Origin: Tetrapyrgos nigripes
Lineage: Eukaryota > Basidiomycota > Agaricomycetes > Agaricales > Campanellaceae
Direction of reading: 5' to 3'
DNA: 64,000 nucleotides
NCBI GenBank assembly: GCA_013368315.1
Contig: JAACJM010000207.1
Span: forward strand, 1 to 64,000
Below are positions 46,712-59,492 of this stretch, piece after piece. The position numbers and the translations under genes are program-made. The notes beneath the pieces are model-generated. The model saw only the letters and a list, made by a program, of their open reading frames with translations, was not told the origin of the DNA and ran no database searches. The first letter of the stretch is position 1, and every line of letters starts with the position of its first letter.

Positions 46712-47376
46712 ATGTCATTCTATCAACGGCGCTATTCTGCTGGCACGAATAACAGCATCTTCTCAAAGACTTTGAATGGAAATTCTTGATTCACCCGGAA
46801 GAGACGCGAAGAAGTGAACGTTTGAAAACGTCCCAAGAATACATATCTATTGTGGCTTCAAGATCATGATTTCTATGGCTCACTGAGAGCATATTTGTAA
46901 CTGCGAGCCCTGCAGTTTCACTACCAATAGGCAGGTTTAACAGCTCAATAGGCACAGCTTGATTCTGATAACTTGAGCTCTGACATGGAAGTCAAGATTT
47001 AATGGAAGTTTAGTTTAATCCACAGGTCATCACGACAGCTTCCCGTGCAACATGATTGCGGGTTTCGCGGTAATGGACTAGGCTACTAGTACAGGGTGGA
47101 GAATAGATCTCGCTAGTGGAAGAGAGGCAGCTGCCTCTGTTGGGCTCGTGGTGTCTATTCTCACCCCTTTTGTGGTATTTCTGGTCCCTTACCGCAAAAC
47201 TTGCAACCATGATGGCGAAACTGTATTAGTTCCTTGAGCCCTGGGTTAAAATTTTCGATTCAGTCGGAAGAGACATGAAGAATTAGAATTCATATATAAG
47301 AAAGGGCCTGCTCGACCCGGAGTCAACGTTCTCATTGTTCTTCTCCAGCCCGTGGCGTTCCTCGAGATTGGTCGTC
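46712..47376 (+). repeat. Upstream region of GMC locus, copy 2
   Basis: Colinear with 28265-29201. It includes the block near 47000-47075 (CACAGGTCATCACGACAGCTTCCCGTGCAACATGATTGCGGG). A TATA-like CATATATAAG lies near 47291, about 85 bp before the ATG, so this is probably the promoter. Confidence 0.65.
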
Positions 47377-49903
47377 ATGCACCGGCTGCTCGCTTTCCTC
47401 ACTGCCGCGGTCGCTGTCGGTGCGACTTTGATCACAAATAACACCACAGGAATCCCTTCGTCTTTCGAGTACATCATTATTGGTGGTGAAACTGCGGGGT
47501 TGGCAGTCGCAAATAGACTCTCGGTGAACCATAGTGTCTTGGTGATTGAGCGTGGAGCTGACCAGAGAGATGACGGGGTAAGGACTTGGTCGCGTTGTTT
47601 GAGGACGATGGAACTTATGCTTGTTTTTTCTCTCAGAATATCAACAATCCTCTGATTGCAACTGCAGGGTAAGTTCTCATCTCCGTTCTGCCCTGTAAAG
47701 AAAAGCTTCAGATTGAATAATCAATCCAGCTTTCCACCAGATGATATCTGCCGAGGTTTGGGCTCCATGCCTCCGCAAGTCGGGTCCAACGGCACCAAAC
47801 TACGGGTGCAGGATGTCCGATTGTACGTCCATGATGTCTCTTTGCGAGTTTAGACCACGAGCAAGTTCCTGACACAGTTTACTAGTGGTAATTGCCTAGG
47901 AGGTGGATCTTCTATCAATGGAATGGGAGGCTTTAGGCCTACATTGGCAGGATTGAATGCGTTAGAAGCTCTTGGAAACCCTGGTTGGGGATGGGATGAC
48001 TTTTTACCGTACGTGGTTGCCATACTCTCTGGCTATGCGTTATTTCATTTCGTTATTGCTACAGTTTCATGCAGCGTTCCGAAACATTCACTCCACCAAA
48101 TGCACAGTAGATCGAACGTGGTGCATCCTTCAATCCCTCCGTACATGGATTCTCAGGTCCAGTTGACGTATCCTTTCCAGATCCATTTCTTACTCCTCGA
48201 GTCCACTCTGCAGCCAAGGAGATGGCAGAAAGTGTTTACGGAGTTACAGTGACGCAGGATATCGGTGATAGATTCTCTGGCGGTGAGTCCGATGAATCGG
48301 TCATGCATTTGATATGGTTGCTGAATGGATGGATTGAATGTTCAGGTCATGTTGCTAGCATGTATTACCATATCCACTTCAACGAGACTCTACAGACGCA
48401 ACGACGATCATCATCTGCGTGGTCGTTCCTATATCCCGAAAGCCAGCGGCGATCGAATCTCGTAGTCCTTACGGAGCATACTGTAAACACGATTACGACT
48501 ACGAACCGTTCTACTGATGGTAACATCACGGCGACTGGCGTGACTTTGCTTCCTAGTGGTGGAGGGGACATGCTTATGTTCAGTGTGAGTAGAGAGGTGA
48601 TCGTCTCAGCTGGTTCAATTTTCGTGAGTCGCTTTACGATTGGAATTATCCTTGTACTCACTCAAATATAAATGCGTAGTCTCCGGGGGTGTTGCAGCGC
48701 AGTGGGATTGGAAACTCTTAATGAGTATTTGTATCACCAGTACCAGCCTTTATCAACTGAATAGTCATTGATTACAACTACCCTAGTCTTCTACAAAGCC
48801 TCGGAATCTCACCAGTTTTGGATCTTCCCGGTGTGGGCTCGAAGTGAGTATACCAGAACAAGCTTCGTTGACCAACGCTCACACACAGCGCATGATAACG
48901 CTAGCTTCCAAGATCATGTCTTCATCTCCGTCTCGTTCCCCATTATCGATGTATTCCAGTCAGACACCAATGTCACAGTGAATGCCCCGACGCTAGGCGT
49001 TATTCCTGCTTATCCGACGGCAAAGCAGTCTTTCGGTGACCAAGGTGAGTCTAGGGAATTTGAGGTTAGTTGTGCAAAGATTCACCCCTTCCAGAAGCTC
49101 AAATGATATCTTCTGCTGTCCGCAACTCGATATCAGCTGCAGATCAAGTCATCGCATCTGGTGGTATAGTGAATGCACAGTCCTTGGAACTTCAAGCCAA
49201 TGTTATCGCAAATGCGTACGAAGTAGACCGTTAGTTGATTTACTTCTCGTTCGCTCGCGAATTGTCCTGATCGTTTTCTTAAAGATCCTCTCACGGAGTT
49301 CTACGTCACCCCTGGTGTTACGCTGCACCTGGTGGCTCAATCGATGCTGCCTTTGTCCAGAGGATCAGTACACATCAACACCACAGATCCCTTTGCATTC
49401 CCAGTTGTAGACGCACAATATTTGACTATAGACTCTGACATCGAGATTGTCACTCGTGCAGCTCGTCATCTTGGCCTTGTTGCTTCAACACCTCCCTTCA
49501 GCGATTTGATAAATGATACCACGTCCGCGGCTATCGGTCTTCCTGACGTTAATGCCAGTGACGATGCATGGAGAACTTAGGCCCTCGACCTTTATCGCCC
49601 CGGAACACATTTCATTGGGAGTAATTCAATGATGCCGCAGGAAGTGGGAGGAGTTGTGTCACCTGAACTTTTGGTCTATGGTAAGAAATTTATTCATCGC
49701 TAACTTTCTTTTGCTGAAACTCAGTAAATTGTACTGGTCCAGGTACAACAAATCTACGAGTTGTAGATGCTTTAATGATGCCACTTGGTGTCTTCCCTCA
49801 TTGCACATTGGGATTATACGGTGTAGCAGAAAAGGCGGCCGATATGATTTTGGAAACTGCTTCGAAGGCAGACCCAATGCCCTCACCTCCCCCTAATTCG
49901 TAG
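47377..49903 (+). pseudogene. GMC oxidoreductase pseudogene, copy 2
   Basis: The ATG at 47377 opens a signal-peptide-like leader ([20 protein letters not shown]), then [19 protein letters not shown]. The middle Gly of the FAD GxGxxG motif is Glu here. Downstream: GGGSSINGMGGF, LEALGNPGWGWDDFLPY, GVTVTQDIGDRFSGG, SMYYHIHFNETLQTQRRSSS, VIVSAGSI, then LLQSLGISPVLDLPGVG. The C-terminal part has LAQSMLPLSRGSVHINTTDP and GTHFIGSNSMMPQEVGGVVS, ending LRVVDALMMP...AEKAADMI with TAG at 49901-49903. This order is that of glucose-oxidase-like GMC enzymes, which are extracellular flavoproteins. It is dead: TAG near 49578, where the family usually has Trp, frameshifts near 47830, 48190 and 48700, and the lost glycine. 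A few introns look real. Confidence 0.85.
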
Positions 49904-51317
49904 AATCGTACGTCTTCATGTTTTTATTCAATTCTTGTATTACTCACAGGGAATACGGATTCAGACCCACTTCTACTTCTACATCAGGACCTGTCGCCTA
50001 ATACTCTCTCTCCAATCCCTCTTGGTACCGCCATTAGGTTCGATATTACGAGGCCGAAGAATGAGGACGAGTTCTTTACACTGTGTTTCCGCGTGTGGCT
50101 ATGTTGAGTTTGTCCCGATTTCCTCCGTCTGTCTCGATCAAATTTCTTTCTGATTTTCTCCGGTAATAGAGAATATGTGCCCCTATTCTTATAAATATTC
50201 CCTTTTCAAGAGCTCGAGGGCTATATCTTCTTCTCACGTATATTGATTATAGCTCTGCGCCTCTGATTCTACACAATGATCTACACTCTAGTACTTTTCT
50301 CAGAAATTGAACCAGCAATATCCATTTTTCATTGAATATCTTCACTGGAGTGTGGTCTAGCATCTTAAATTTGAACTCACTAGACTTGTTTCCGCCACGC
50401 TCAGCACTGGCTCACACCCCTTCATTGCTCTAGTGGTGTCACTATGTACTCCAAATATTTGCAAAGACACAGTCAGACCAAAAACACTCAGTTTTACAAA
50501 AATTGATTGGTATATAACACAAGTACTTAATTCTGGCTGACAATTCAAACCCAGACCCAGACCTTCTGAGCTATGAGCTTTCAGGCATTCTTCTATCACA
50601 CTTCCGACTTAGCAACACGCAGCAATGTCTTCTCACGTGATACCATGCTCTTGACATCCTGGCGAATATCAATCAGATTCAGGAATGAAGAAAAGATGAA
50701 GAAACTCACCCTTCGGAGGGCTTGCTTCAACTCCTGTGGTGATCATCAGCATCATCGTGATGATGATCCTGCGGAGACTGAGCCTAAGCCATTAGTGATT
50801 TTGAAGATGGTGATTTTCATAGTCTACATGAACAGGGAAATAACTAAGCAAGGATTTAATATGCACTTGTCGATATTTTGAACTCACCAGGACAAAAGAT
50901 GGTAAGGAGAAAGTAAAATGTGCTGCGAAAATATGCTGGTGCTTGGTGCTTGCGCTAGCACTGAGGAAAAGAATGAAATTAAGATGTGAGTAGTAATTAG
51001 CAAATGGTTGAGTAACATGATGATAAACAGTAGGACTGCTTGCCTTATGTATGCCTTGAGACTTGAGGGGTCCTTTGAAGTTTGTCTGGAAGTATGCCTG
51101 GACTCTGGGCTTGGATGAATCGGAGTGGGGATGGTGTAGGTGCTGAAAAGATTGAAAAAAGACTAGGGGCCTTTTAACCTCTTCAATACGCTTCCTAGTT
51201 TCCATCAATTTACTATGCAACGAAACAATAATCAACTCATTGCCTCCAGTGACCAGTTACAGCTTTGATTTCTGAAAAAAGCTCTGGATCCGACAATGGG
51301 AGTCAAGGCTCAGCGAC
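49904..51317. other. Spacer with dispersed repeat and shared GMC flank
   Basis: It holds a dispersed-repeat copy (50041-50130, ATTACGAGGCCGAAGAATGA...) and the block at 50495-50585 that matches 29925-30000. The frames 50573-50881 (plus) and 50792-51235 (minus) show no recognisable family. Confidence 0.35.
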
Positions 51318-51402
51318 TGATCATGATTTAACAGCAAGTTTAGTACACTAGTCAAGGGACTACAGCTTCCAGTGCATCATGATTGCGGGTTTAGCGGGAA
51401 GG
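51318..51402 (+). repeat. Third, isolated copy of the GMC upstream block
   Basis: TGATCATGATTTAACAGCAA followed by GTCAAGGGACTACAGCTTCC and CATCATGATTGCGGGTTTAG match the blocks at about 28560-28650 and 47000-47075. No GMC coding sequence follows. Confidence 0.65.
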
Positions 51403-51689
51403 AACCAGAAAAGATAGTAGTCTACAGAGGCAGCGTTGGGTGACGAGTATTTGACAGTCTATACGCTATAATCTATGAATCTGATGTTCATTGTTCATAA
51501 GATTTTTAAAAGATGAGTTATATTTTGAGCTTTTGACCAAGTTTCGACGAGGTATTTGGGTCCTTGGGACGCATAACCAGACGAAGAACGAATGAACAAA
51601 CGAAAGTAGGTAGATAAGTAGGATACGATGTTATTGGTTCGTTTCAGCTGCGACACTTCTGCAGAACCTAGTACCCAAAAATCACAAAA

Positions 51690-52080
51690 GATTAGATACC
51701 TGTTGATCCATCGATGGTAACGAAATACCCATGCGGACCCACCGGTACCTATTCAACAACCTCTCATCATCCTCTATCACTTTGATTACAGGCTGAAAAT
51801 CCTCTGTCTTGCTGCACAGCATCTCGCTCGTATTCCTCACGCTCCACAAAAGCCATTCTGGGAGAATGGATGGTGGATACTGAGTTTTGCAAGAGGGTTG
51901 GAGAAGGTCTGTTGAGTCTATCAGATACCAAATACATTTCAAGGATTCAATGAAAGTACCAGATGATTATAATAACGATTGAACTTCGTACGTACGAAGT
52001 GAACAAATGCACGAGATCGTCGCCATGAAGACCAGGAGGGATGGCGACCTGGCCCTGGATACATAAAATGATTAAGAGGT
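51690..52080 (-). pseudogene. Type-B carboxylesterase/lipase C-terminal remnant
   Basis: The minus strand gives QVAIPPGLHGDDLVHLFTS (about 52000-52060), resembling the segment with the catalytic-His region of fungal type-B carboxylesterases (P-x-x-HGDD-x-x-x-F). After an AT-rich break it continues ILPEWLLWSVRNTSEMLCSK (about 51800-51860), then TEDFQPVIKVIEDDERLLNR and YRW, the usual C-terminus. The nucleophile elbow (GESAG) and N-terminal two thirds are missing, and the pieces are not all in one frame. Confidence 0.5.
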
Positions 52081-52595
52081 TATTAGTGTACTGATTCTCA
52101 ACGGATCCTCTAATTGAAATAGGCCGGACAAAAACTATCGACTAGTTCATCTTAATCTCTTCATCTTGTCAATGGTCTTGATCTCGATCTCACCTCGAGA
52201 AGGCCAGATAAGATCCTACTGCCTGCGTGAGCCAGAGCCCGTAATTGTGGGACGGAGGTCGGGGCGAGGAAGGGGGCAAAGATGAAAGTGCCCAAGGAAA
52301 AGGTGGACGACACCAACAACACTAACAATCACAACAGCCATTTTAGAATCAAAGGCGTTCATCATCATCGTCCTCGTTGTCACTCGGAGTGACTATAACT
52401 TATATGTCAAGTTAATTTTTGAAACTGCAGATACCAAATGCTGTACATTCCTTCGTTCTGTCTATCCGTCCCTTCCCCCCCTTCATCCACTGTCTGTCCC
52501 CTGTCCCCTTTTTAGCCTTCCCTTCCCTTCCCTTCGCCCTTCGCCCCTCGCCCTCTCCCAAAAATGGCTCACTAGCTCACTCGCCTTCCTTTCCC
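52081..52595. other. Spacer, pyrimidine-rich toward the UPRT gene
   Basis: 52440-52595 is pyrimidine-rich and lies just downstream of the minus-strand UPRT stop. The rest encodes no recognised protein. Confidence 0.35.
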
Positions 52596-54003
<1,408 letters not shown>

Positions 54004-54480
54004 TTGCTGAAAAAGTTCCATGTCCCGAGTAGCTACAGTGTGATGGTGGAAGAGAAGATGGGCGAGGAAAGAAAAGGAAAGAATGTGACTTCGACTCTGC
54101 AGAGATCGTTAAAAAAAAATATCGCTGCGGCGATGCCCAGTGCAGAGCGCTAATACTTAATTGATAGAGAACCCGTCGATGGATAGATGATCGAAAGCTG
54201 AGAGGGATCCGGCCAGGCTCTTCATTCGGAGTGCTCCAGAGTATACACCGAAAAGCTGGAAAAAGTTCCATGTCCCGGGTAGGAATTGAAAGAGAAGATG
54301 AGAAAAAATGGAAGGACTCCTCCTGCGATTCCACAGCGATCGTTATACCTACAGTAATCATCGCTTGCGGCGATGCCTGCAGAGCATTGATAACAAACGG
54401 TCTGATCACCAGGAGATCCCGTTGATTGATGATACCTACCGCACGTTCGTTCATTCGTCGCTGTGTTCCAGAGTATAGAA
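54004..54480. repeat. Two degenerate direct copies of a 235-bp unit
   Basis: Units at about 54006-54245 and 54256-54480 share GAAAAAGTTCCATGTCCCG, (G/A)AGAGAAGATG, ATCG(T)TA, ATCGCT(T)GCGGCGATGCC, TGCAGAGC and CCAGAGTATA in the same order. The overlapping minus-strand open frames here are built from this repeat and are unlikely to be genes. Confidence 0.55.
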
Positions 54481-55744
54481 TGATAAGCGCGCCAGCCTTT
54501 ACCTTTTCTAGTAGCTGTTAAACACTTTTTCCGATGCCTAGCACACATATACACTGAAGGCGTGATCGAAAGAACCGTCGTTTTCCACGTTGTCGAGAAC
54601 ATTGTGCTGAGGAGGGAAGAGATAATTATGGCCTTTGGTCTGGTATCATTGGACATTGACACTGTAAGAGCTTGGTGACCAAACAAGCAGATTTGAAGAG
54701 GAGATTCCGAAGGACCGAGTCGCCGTCAATTTGAAAGGGCCAAAAACGTTTCATCTCATTGCTCACCCTATGCTACATACAGAGCTCATAACATATCACT
54801 TACTCTTATCTCATCCGTCTCGTATAGTCTTCACGTAACTCTTATCACACCACAATTCCGTCAATGTCAATGCAAACTTGCTGCAGTCGTCTTTGGAAAA
54901 GATTATTGCAAAAGGAAGATAGAGGATGGTAGTCATTAACCGACAGGTTGAAGGCAGATAGACTGATAGATCCTCGTCCAATATGCAGTTTGGCCTAGAA
55001 AATCTGACAGTAAGATGAGGAAGAAGCTTTACAAGAAGAGAGTGACGCACCGAAGCCATCCTTGCCGGTCTGAAAGATGCAGAAACTTCCAACGGACATG
55101 GTTGAGCAACAGAAAAAGGAAGAAGACAGAGACAGAGACCTGTTGAGCTCCTCGATAGTCTACAGGTCTCATCCCCTCCTGTGCGCTGGACCTGGAGATG
55201 CCTACGAACACCAATGCGAGCAGGGTAAGAAGAGAGATACAAACACATGGAAAGGGCGAACGTACTATGAGTGACACTGGAAACCGGAATCGTTAGCATG
55301 ACTACGGGAGCTGGTTTGTCTACCCGAGACGTTGAGAGAAGGGAGTTATGAGAAATTGGAACTGGAACTGGAATTCGGACGGACGGAGGGGTACAATGTA
55401 CAATGAGAAGTTCGTGCTGGGAGCCAAGGATGTGTGACGTTGAGTGACGAGAGAGTGAGGTGTGGTGTGTGGTTTAAATGAGAAATTGGGAGGACGGGAC
55501 AAGAGAATGACATGAGAGAACGATGCAATGAGGGGAGGTGGGGAAAATGAACGTGGATGGGGTGACGAATTAGGAGAGAATAACACGAGTGCAGGGGGTA
55601 GTAGTGAAAGGCAGGCGGGTGTAAACGAGAACCGAGTACTGAGGATAGGGACAATGAATAGGATTTTTAGAGTAAAATAGAAGATTACGGATGTGGAGGA
55701 GAGATGAAGAGTCAAAGAGACGTCAGAGGCGAGAGGAGGGGGAA
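54481..55744. other. Spacer with doubtful minus-strand exons near 55.0-55.3 kb
   Basis: Four minus-strand segments could splice into a roughly 70-residue secreted-type peptide (hydrophobic stretch ISLLTLLALVFVGISRSSAQ, ending QSICLQPVG before TAA at 54936-54938). No in-frame ATG could be found, so no CDS is called. The plus and minus frames at 55320-55715 are low-complexity (Phe/Ser/Pro). Confidence 0.3.
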
Positions 55745-56310
55745 ATTTGTTAGTATCGGCCTAGCTTCAAACGTTGTTAATACTCACCCTCTGAATCCAA
55801 AATCTTGCCTAACCTGACACTGCGACACACTTCCAGAATACCTTGTTCCATTGCCTGAGGTACAGTCAACTCCAGCGACCACAAAAGAACATGACGCAGA
55901 CCTCTCCAGCTCGAGACACACCCCAGATCTTCCCCTCAAATCCTACTCCCTCATACATCGATCCCATAGGCACCGACACTGTCTTTTAACCCAGGTAAAT
56001 GGTTAAATCTCCCTTTCACTGTAAAACAAAAGTCAGTACGTGTCTTTATCCCGGATGACGGTTTAGAGAGCTTCGAGTTGAGGGTTGGGTTTGAGTCTAT
56101 GGACTGAGGCCGGAAAGATTAGAGTTGGGAGAACTGAATGGACGAGGAGGACATGGTAGTAGGGGAGAAAGAAAGGCCGGTTGATGATTACCAAATCAAT
56201 AAGATTACGCTTTTGGCGCCCACGCGAGCGTCTGTCTTTCTTTACCTTGTCTTTACCCGTTCAACTCGTTCCTACTCCCTTCTCATTATTGCCTCTCATT
56301 TGTTTTGCTT
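55745..56310 (-). pseudogene. Decayed partial duplicate of the UPRT gene
   Basis: 55745-55870 matches exon 2 and its flanks (53165-53285). 55900-56155 matches exon 1 with several deletions and substitutions, including a shortened segment where exon 1 encodes the LNHLPVV region. 56155-56300 matches the upstream region. Exons 3 and 4 are absent. It has the same orientation as the intact copy, about 2.5 kb away, so it arose by a direct, truncated duplication. Confidence 0.8.
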
Positions 56311-56422
56311 CTACGGGTCCTCCGGGCCAGTTCTGTAGGAGAGATCTACTTGTTACTCGGCGAAGAAGATACATAGGGTGAGCAAGTATTGGATGTCGGA
56401 GACGAAGACGAAGACGTAGCGT
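56311..56422. other. Short spacer
   Basis: Ends with a GACGAAGACGAAGACG run near 56400. Nothing else is recognised. Confidence 0.3.
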
Positions 56423-56686
56423 CTAGAGGACTGACGTGAGCATACCTGCCATATCTTTCTTTTTCCCCAGTTGTCGGGATTCCGTCTTGTAATACAAGGG
56501 CTTCGTCTTCCCTTTCTCCACCTTCCTTTCACTCCTCGTTTGCCTTACCATCTTTGTCATTTCTTCTAAATCTAACGCCAATTTTTGCAGAGTTTTACCC
56601 GACGCGAACACCAACAAGGCATTACCCAGAAGATCCCACCCAAGATGCCCTGTGTTAATACGACTACGGGCTAATGATGCCATCAT
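56423..56686 (-). CDS. Hypothetical ORF, possible first exon
   Basis: The ATG at 56686 starts a frame of about 87 codons with a plausible helix (LGWDLLGNALLVFASGKTLQ, then KLALDLEEMTKMVRQT) and a Lys/Arg-rich end. A GT donor (GCAG|GTATGC) near 56445 could end an exon. I do not recognise the family. It could equally be a chance frame. Confidence 0.28.
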   Translation of the reverse strand: MMASLARSRINTGHLGWDLLGNALLVFASGKTLQKLALDLEEMTKMVRQTRSERKVEKGKTKPLYYKTESRQLGKKKDMAGMLTSVL

Positions 56687-57090
56687 GTTAGTCCTTGAAG
56701 GGTAGTGTTAGCCTTTGCCGTGAATCTGATTTTTGGCAGTGTGATCACCATCAAGGAAGCATTGATATCAACATCACCAGCTTGCAAGAAACATATAAGG
56801 CTGAGAGTTCCCGGATATCCACAGCGCCTTCCTGGTCTATCCTTCCTCCCCTTTCCCTCTCATTAGCATCCTTCTCTCATTTCTGCCGGCCGGACCTTTT
56901 GCCAGTCCCTCATTAATCGCTCCTCCTCTCATTATACATCTCTTATTTGCGGGACTTTCAACTGCCAGCGAAGACAGAAAAACATGGACCAGCTCTCAGC
57001 CAACCTTTTTACCTGAGTTCTTTTTTTATATAACTTACTTGCGACTGTTATACTGTTGTTCGGTGAGCGCGTGGAGGTGGAAGCTCATGG
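56687..57090. other. Intergenic stretch
   Basis: No recognised gene. A TATA-like TTTTTTATATAA near 57022 lies about 70 bp before the next frame. Confidence 0.3.
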
Positions 57091-57576
57091 ATGAAGTCGT
57101 GCTTACATCAACTCTTTATTTCTGCTTGCTATATAGCACGAGGTCAGAGTCTTACAATTGTCGAGTATCGTGTTGGCGATTTGCTATTTGATGAGGCAAC
57201 AGCCATCCCAGTCGGTACCGCAGCTGATGGAGTGGAGACCACATTCCAATTTCATGAAATCACAGAGACCAGAAGGAGGACCAACACTTACAGCGACTGT
57301 CTTTGACGAAGTTTCAGGTGAGAGACACAACCAACTTTTCCCCTTCGATTTTCGAACCAACTTCTTGTATCATCAGGTATTCTAGTTGCATCTGCTGCTG
57401 GTTTCGAGCTCGAATTCACAGAACTCAAGAAGGAGGCCCGTGGCGCTGGTTCTGGAACCCGCACTGTACATAATAATGGTCAGTATGGATGCTCGGGCGA
57501 GGAAGGGGGAGAAGGATCTGGGAGATGTTCATTCACTGGACATTTGGAGGACTGGAGAGCTACTACCACGTTGTGA
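57091..57576 (+). pseudogene. Agaricomycete secreted-protein-like gene, frameshifted
   Basis: The frame from 57091 has AIPVGTAADGVETTFQFHEI. A one-base slip then gives PEGGPTLTATVFDEVSG, and after a GT-AG intron (57317-57376) GILVASAAGFELEFTELKKE, with two Cys near the end (QYGCSGEEGGEGSGRCSF) and TGA at 57574-57576. The pattern P-x-GTAADG-x-x-TT ... VASA-x-GF ... C is one I associate with a family of small extracellular proteins of unknown function in mushrooms. The slip near 57265 and the weak signal peptide suggest it is no longer functional. Confidence 0.35.
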
Positions 57577-59201
57577 TATAATGCAGCTTGGCGGGAGAGG
57601 GTCCCTGGTTGGTACCGAGGATACCATGTTGACAGAAAAGGTTATATTTTCCCTGGATTCAAATAGTGCGACCTTTTGAACTCAGACTCATCCTGTAAAC
57701 GAGGAAAATGTAGGCCACCCCTGCGCGTGCCACGAGAACGAGGGAAATTTAGTGATTGATGATGGCGGGAATTGCCAGCCAGGAGGTGGAGCAAAGCCAC
57801 ACGCAGAAACGACGTGTGTAAGAACGAGTCCCTTCAAAGGGCCTCGTAATAGGACTCGTAAATTACAATGAAATTTAGTGCCAAAGCAGCCAAAATGTAG
57901 TCCAGAGAAGGTATAATAGCGAGGAGACGGATGCGATGCTCATGGAAGAGATTCAACGTGATGTCCGAAATTGGATCTCGAGATGGAATTTCATGAAAGC
58001 ATTTATAAAATTTCATCTGGGACACACCACCCTAGGTTGCGCAAACCTGCAACAGACTGAGAATAGATGATGTTGAGCTTCCAAATCATCACATCCAAAA
58101 TACCATGTGGGTTCAACGGACTGTAAGCACGAGTGAAGGGTCATATGAGAGTCTAATTGTGAGGATCCTGAGTACAGCTGTACTGACGTGAAATATGCTG
58201 AGGAGGCACGAGTGTACGGAAAAGAAGGTCAGTTTACATGACCATATAGGGAGCGGACAATCGTGGATGCAGGCTTAACAGGAGCAGTCAACACAGCTGC
58301 TTATGTGTAACAGAAAGGGGAACGAATTGGGTAAGTATGAGTATGAGTAGTTTAATAGTTATAGGTGGTAAGGCAGTAAGTGGTGGGGGCCGAAAGTTGA
58401 AACGGAGTACTAACCAACTAGACTCCCCCCCCCCCCCCCCTCCCTCCGAGTCCCTAGCGTTCTCTCTTCCTATAGCTAACGTCCACACTCCCCTCCAACC
58501 TACTCCCCTCGCCTCTCCCCCGCATCTACTTTCACTGCTTCCTCCTAAAGTCCTAACGTAGGAGGAACCACCATGTAATACCAGTACTACCATGTGACAC
58601 CGCTATCCATCGTTCATTGTCTACCATCCATCGTGCTTGTCCTTCAACGTCCATACTCGAAGACGGAAACGAAGATGACATGGACTGAGACTGGGAGTAC
58701 CCAATCGCAACCCTCTTCCCCTCCCAGAGCCTCCTCGCATCCCCCCCTTACATCGTTCCCTTGCATTACCGGTATCGTCAACACCACTGTCAACCTCTTC
58801 GAGGGCAATTGCAACGTCGTTGACCAAAATGAAGGATAAAGTCGTATAAAATTTACCAAAGCTGGCGGCCAGTGTTGTAGTGGGTGAGGGTTACTAGCAG
58901 ATGTCGTGCCGAAAGACGTTTCCTACCGAACGGGGGGAGGACACGTTAACGGTGGATACAGATCTGACGCGGTGATGTATAACGCACCTGGTCGTTAGTT
59001 CCATCAGCGTCCAGGACATTGGTGTATGGGAGGGGCGACGGAGCCAAAAGGAGGAAGCCGTCGCAAAAGGAATCGTCATTCTGGAATAGGAATGGTCGTC
59101 AGTGAAAGGTAGATCCTTGATAGGATGAAGGCGTACCTCGGGATGATCCTCCTCTCTTCCTACAGGAGCAGAAGACTGGAATACTGGGTATCATGGAGGG
59201 A
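57577..59201. other. Spacer with one dispersed repeat copy and a C-run
   Basis: A reverse copy of the dispersed repeat lies at about 57780-57862. A long C-run is near 58424-58441. Minus-strand frames 58288-58859 and 58894-59079 are short and unidentified. Confidence 0.3.
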
Positions 59202-59492
59202 TTATGTAGCGTTGTAGAAAGGTCGTTTGGACGGACAATAGTAAACTTTGAAGACGTGTCCGACTCTAGTCTCTTTGCCAGTGCCATTTTCAAGACTCAG
59301 ACTAACGAGACGCTTGAGCTATGGGTGCAAAACGCGTAAGCAAAAGGGAAAACAGGGAGTGATGTGTACCCAACGCACCTGCTGATCTTCAGCTTCGTCA
59401 TCTTTACGCCTCTCAAACCCGCCATCTAGTACCGTGTACGCGTTCATCGCAATCCCCACAACCAGAAGACATATCCAAGCGACATATCCAAG
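59202..59492 (-). CDS. Unidentified membrane-protein fragment, two exons
   Basis: Minus-strand exon 59379-59492 encodes a hydrophobic helix (YVAWICLLVVGIAMNAYTVL) followed by a charged tail (DGGFERRKDDEAEDQQ). A GT-AG intron (59319-59378) joins to LKRLVSLSLENGTGKETRVG and ends NAT-TAA at 59202-59204. Good splice sites and codon texture suggest a genuine gene or a remnant. No start codon is found upstream, and I do not recognise the family. Confidence 0.3.

Noticed and set aside
54004..54686. Minus-strand frames of more than 150 codons
   Set aside because: They are built from two degenerate direct copies of one non-coding unit and overlap each other in different frames.
55320..55715. 131-codon minus-strand frame rich in Phe, Ser and Pro
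   Set aside because: Low complexity and an overlapping alternative frame of similar length; no conserved motif.
58424..58441. Long C-run, and G- and T-runs near 30390 and 53672
   Set aside because: Simple homopolymers, common in fungal intergenic DNA and prone to sequencing error.
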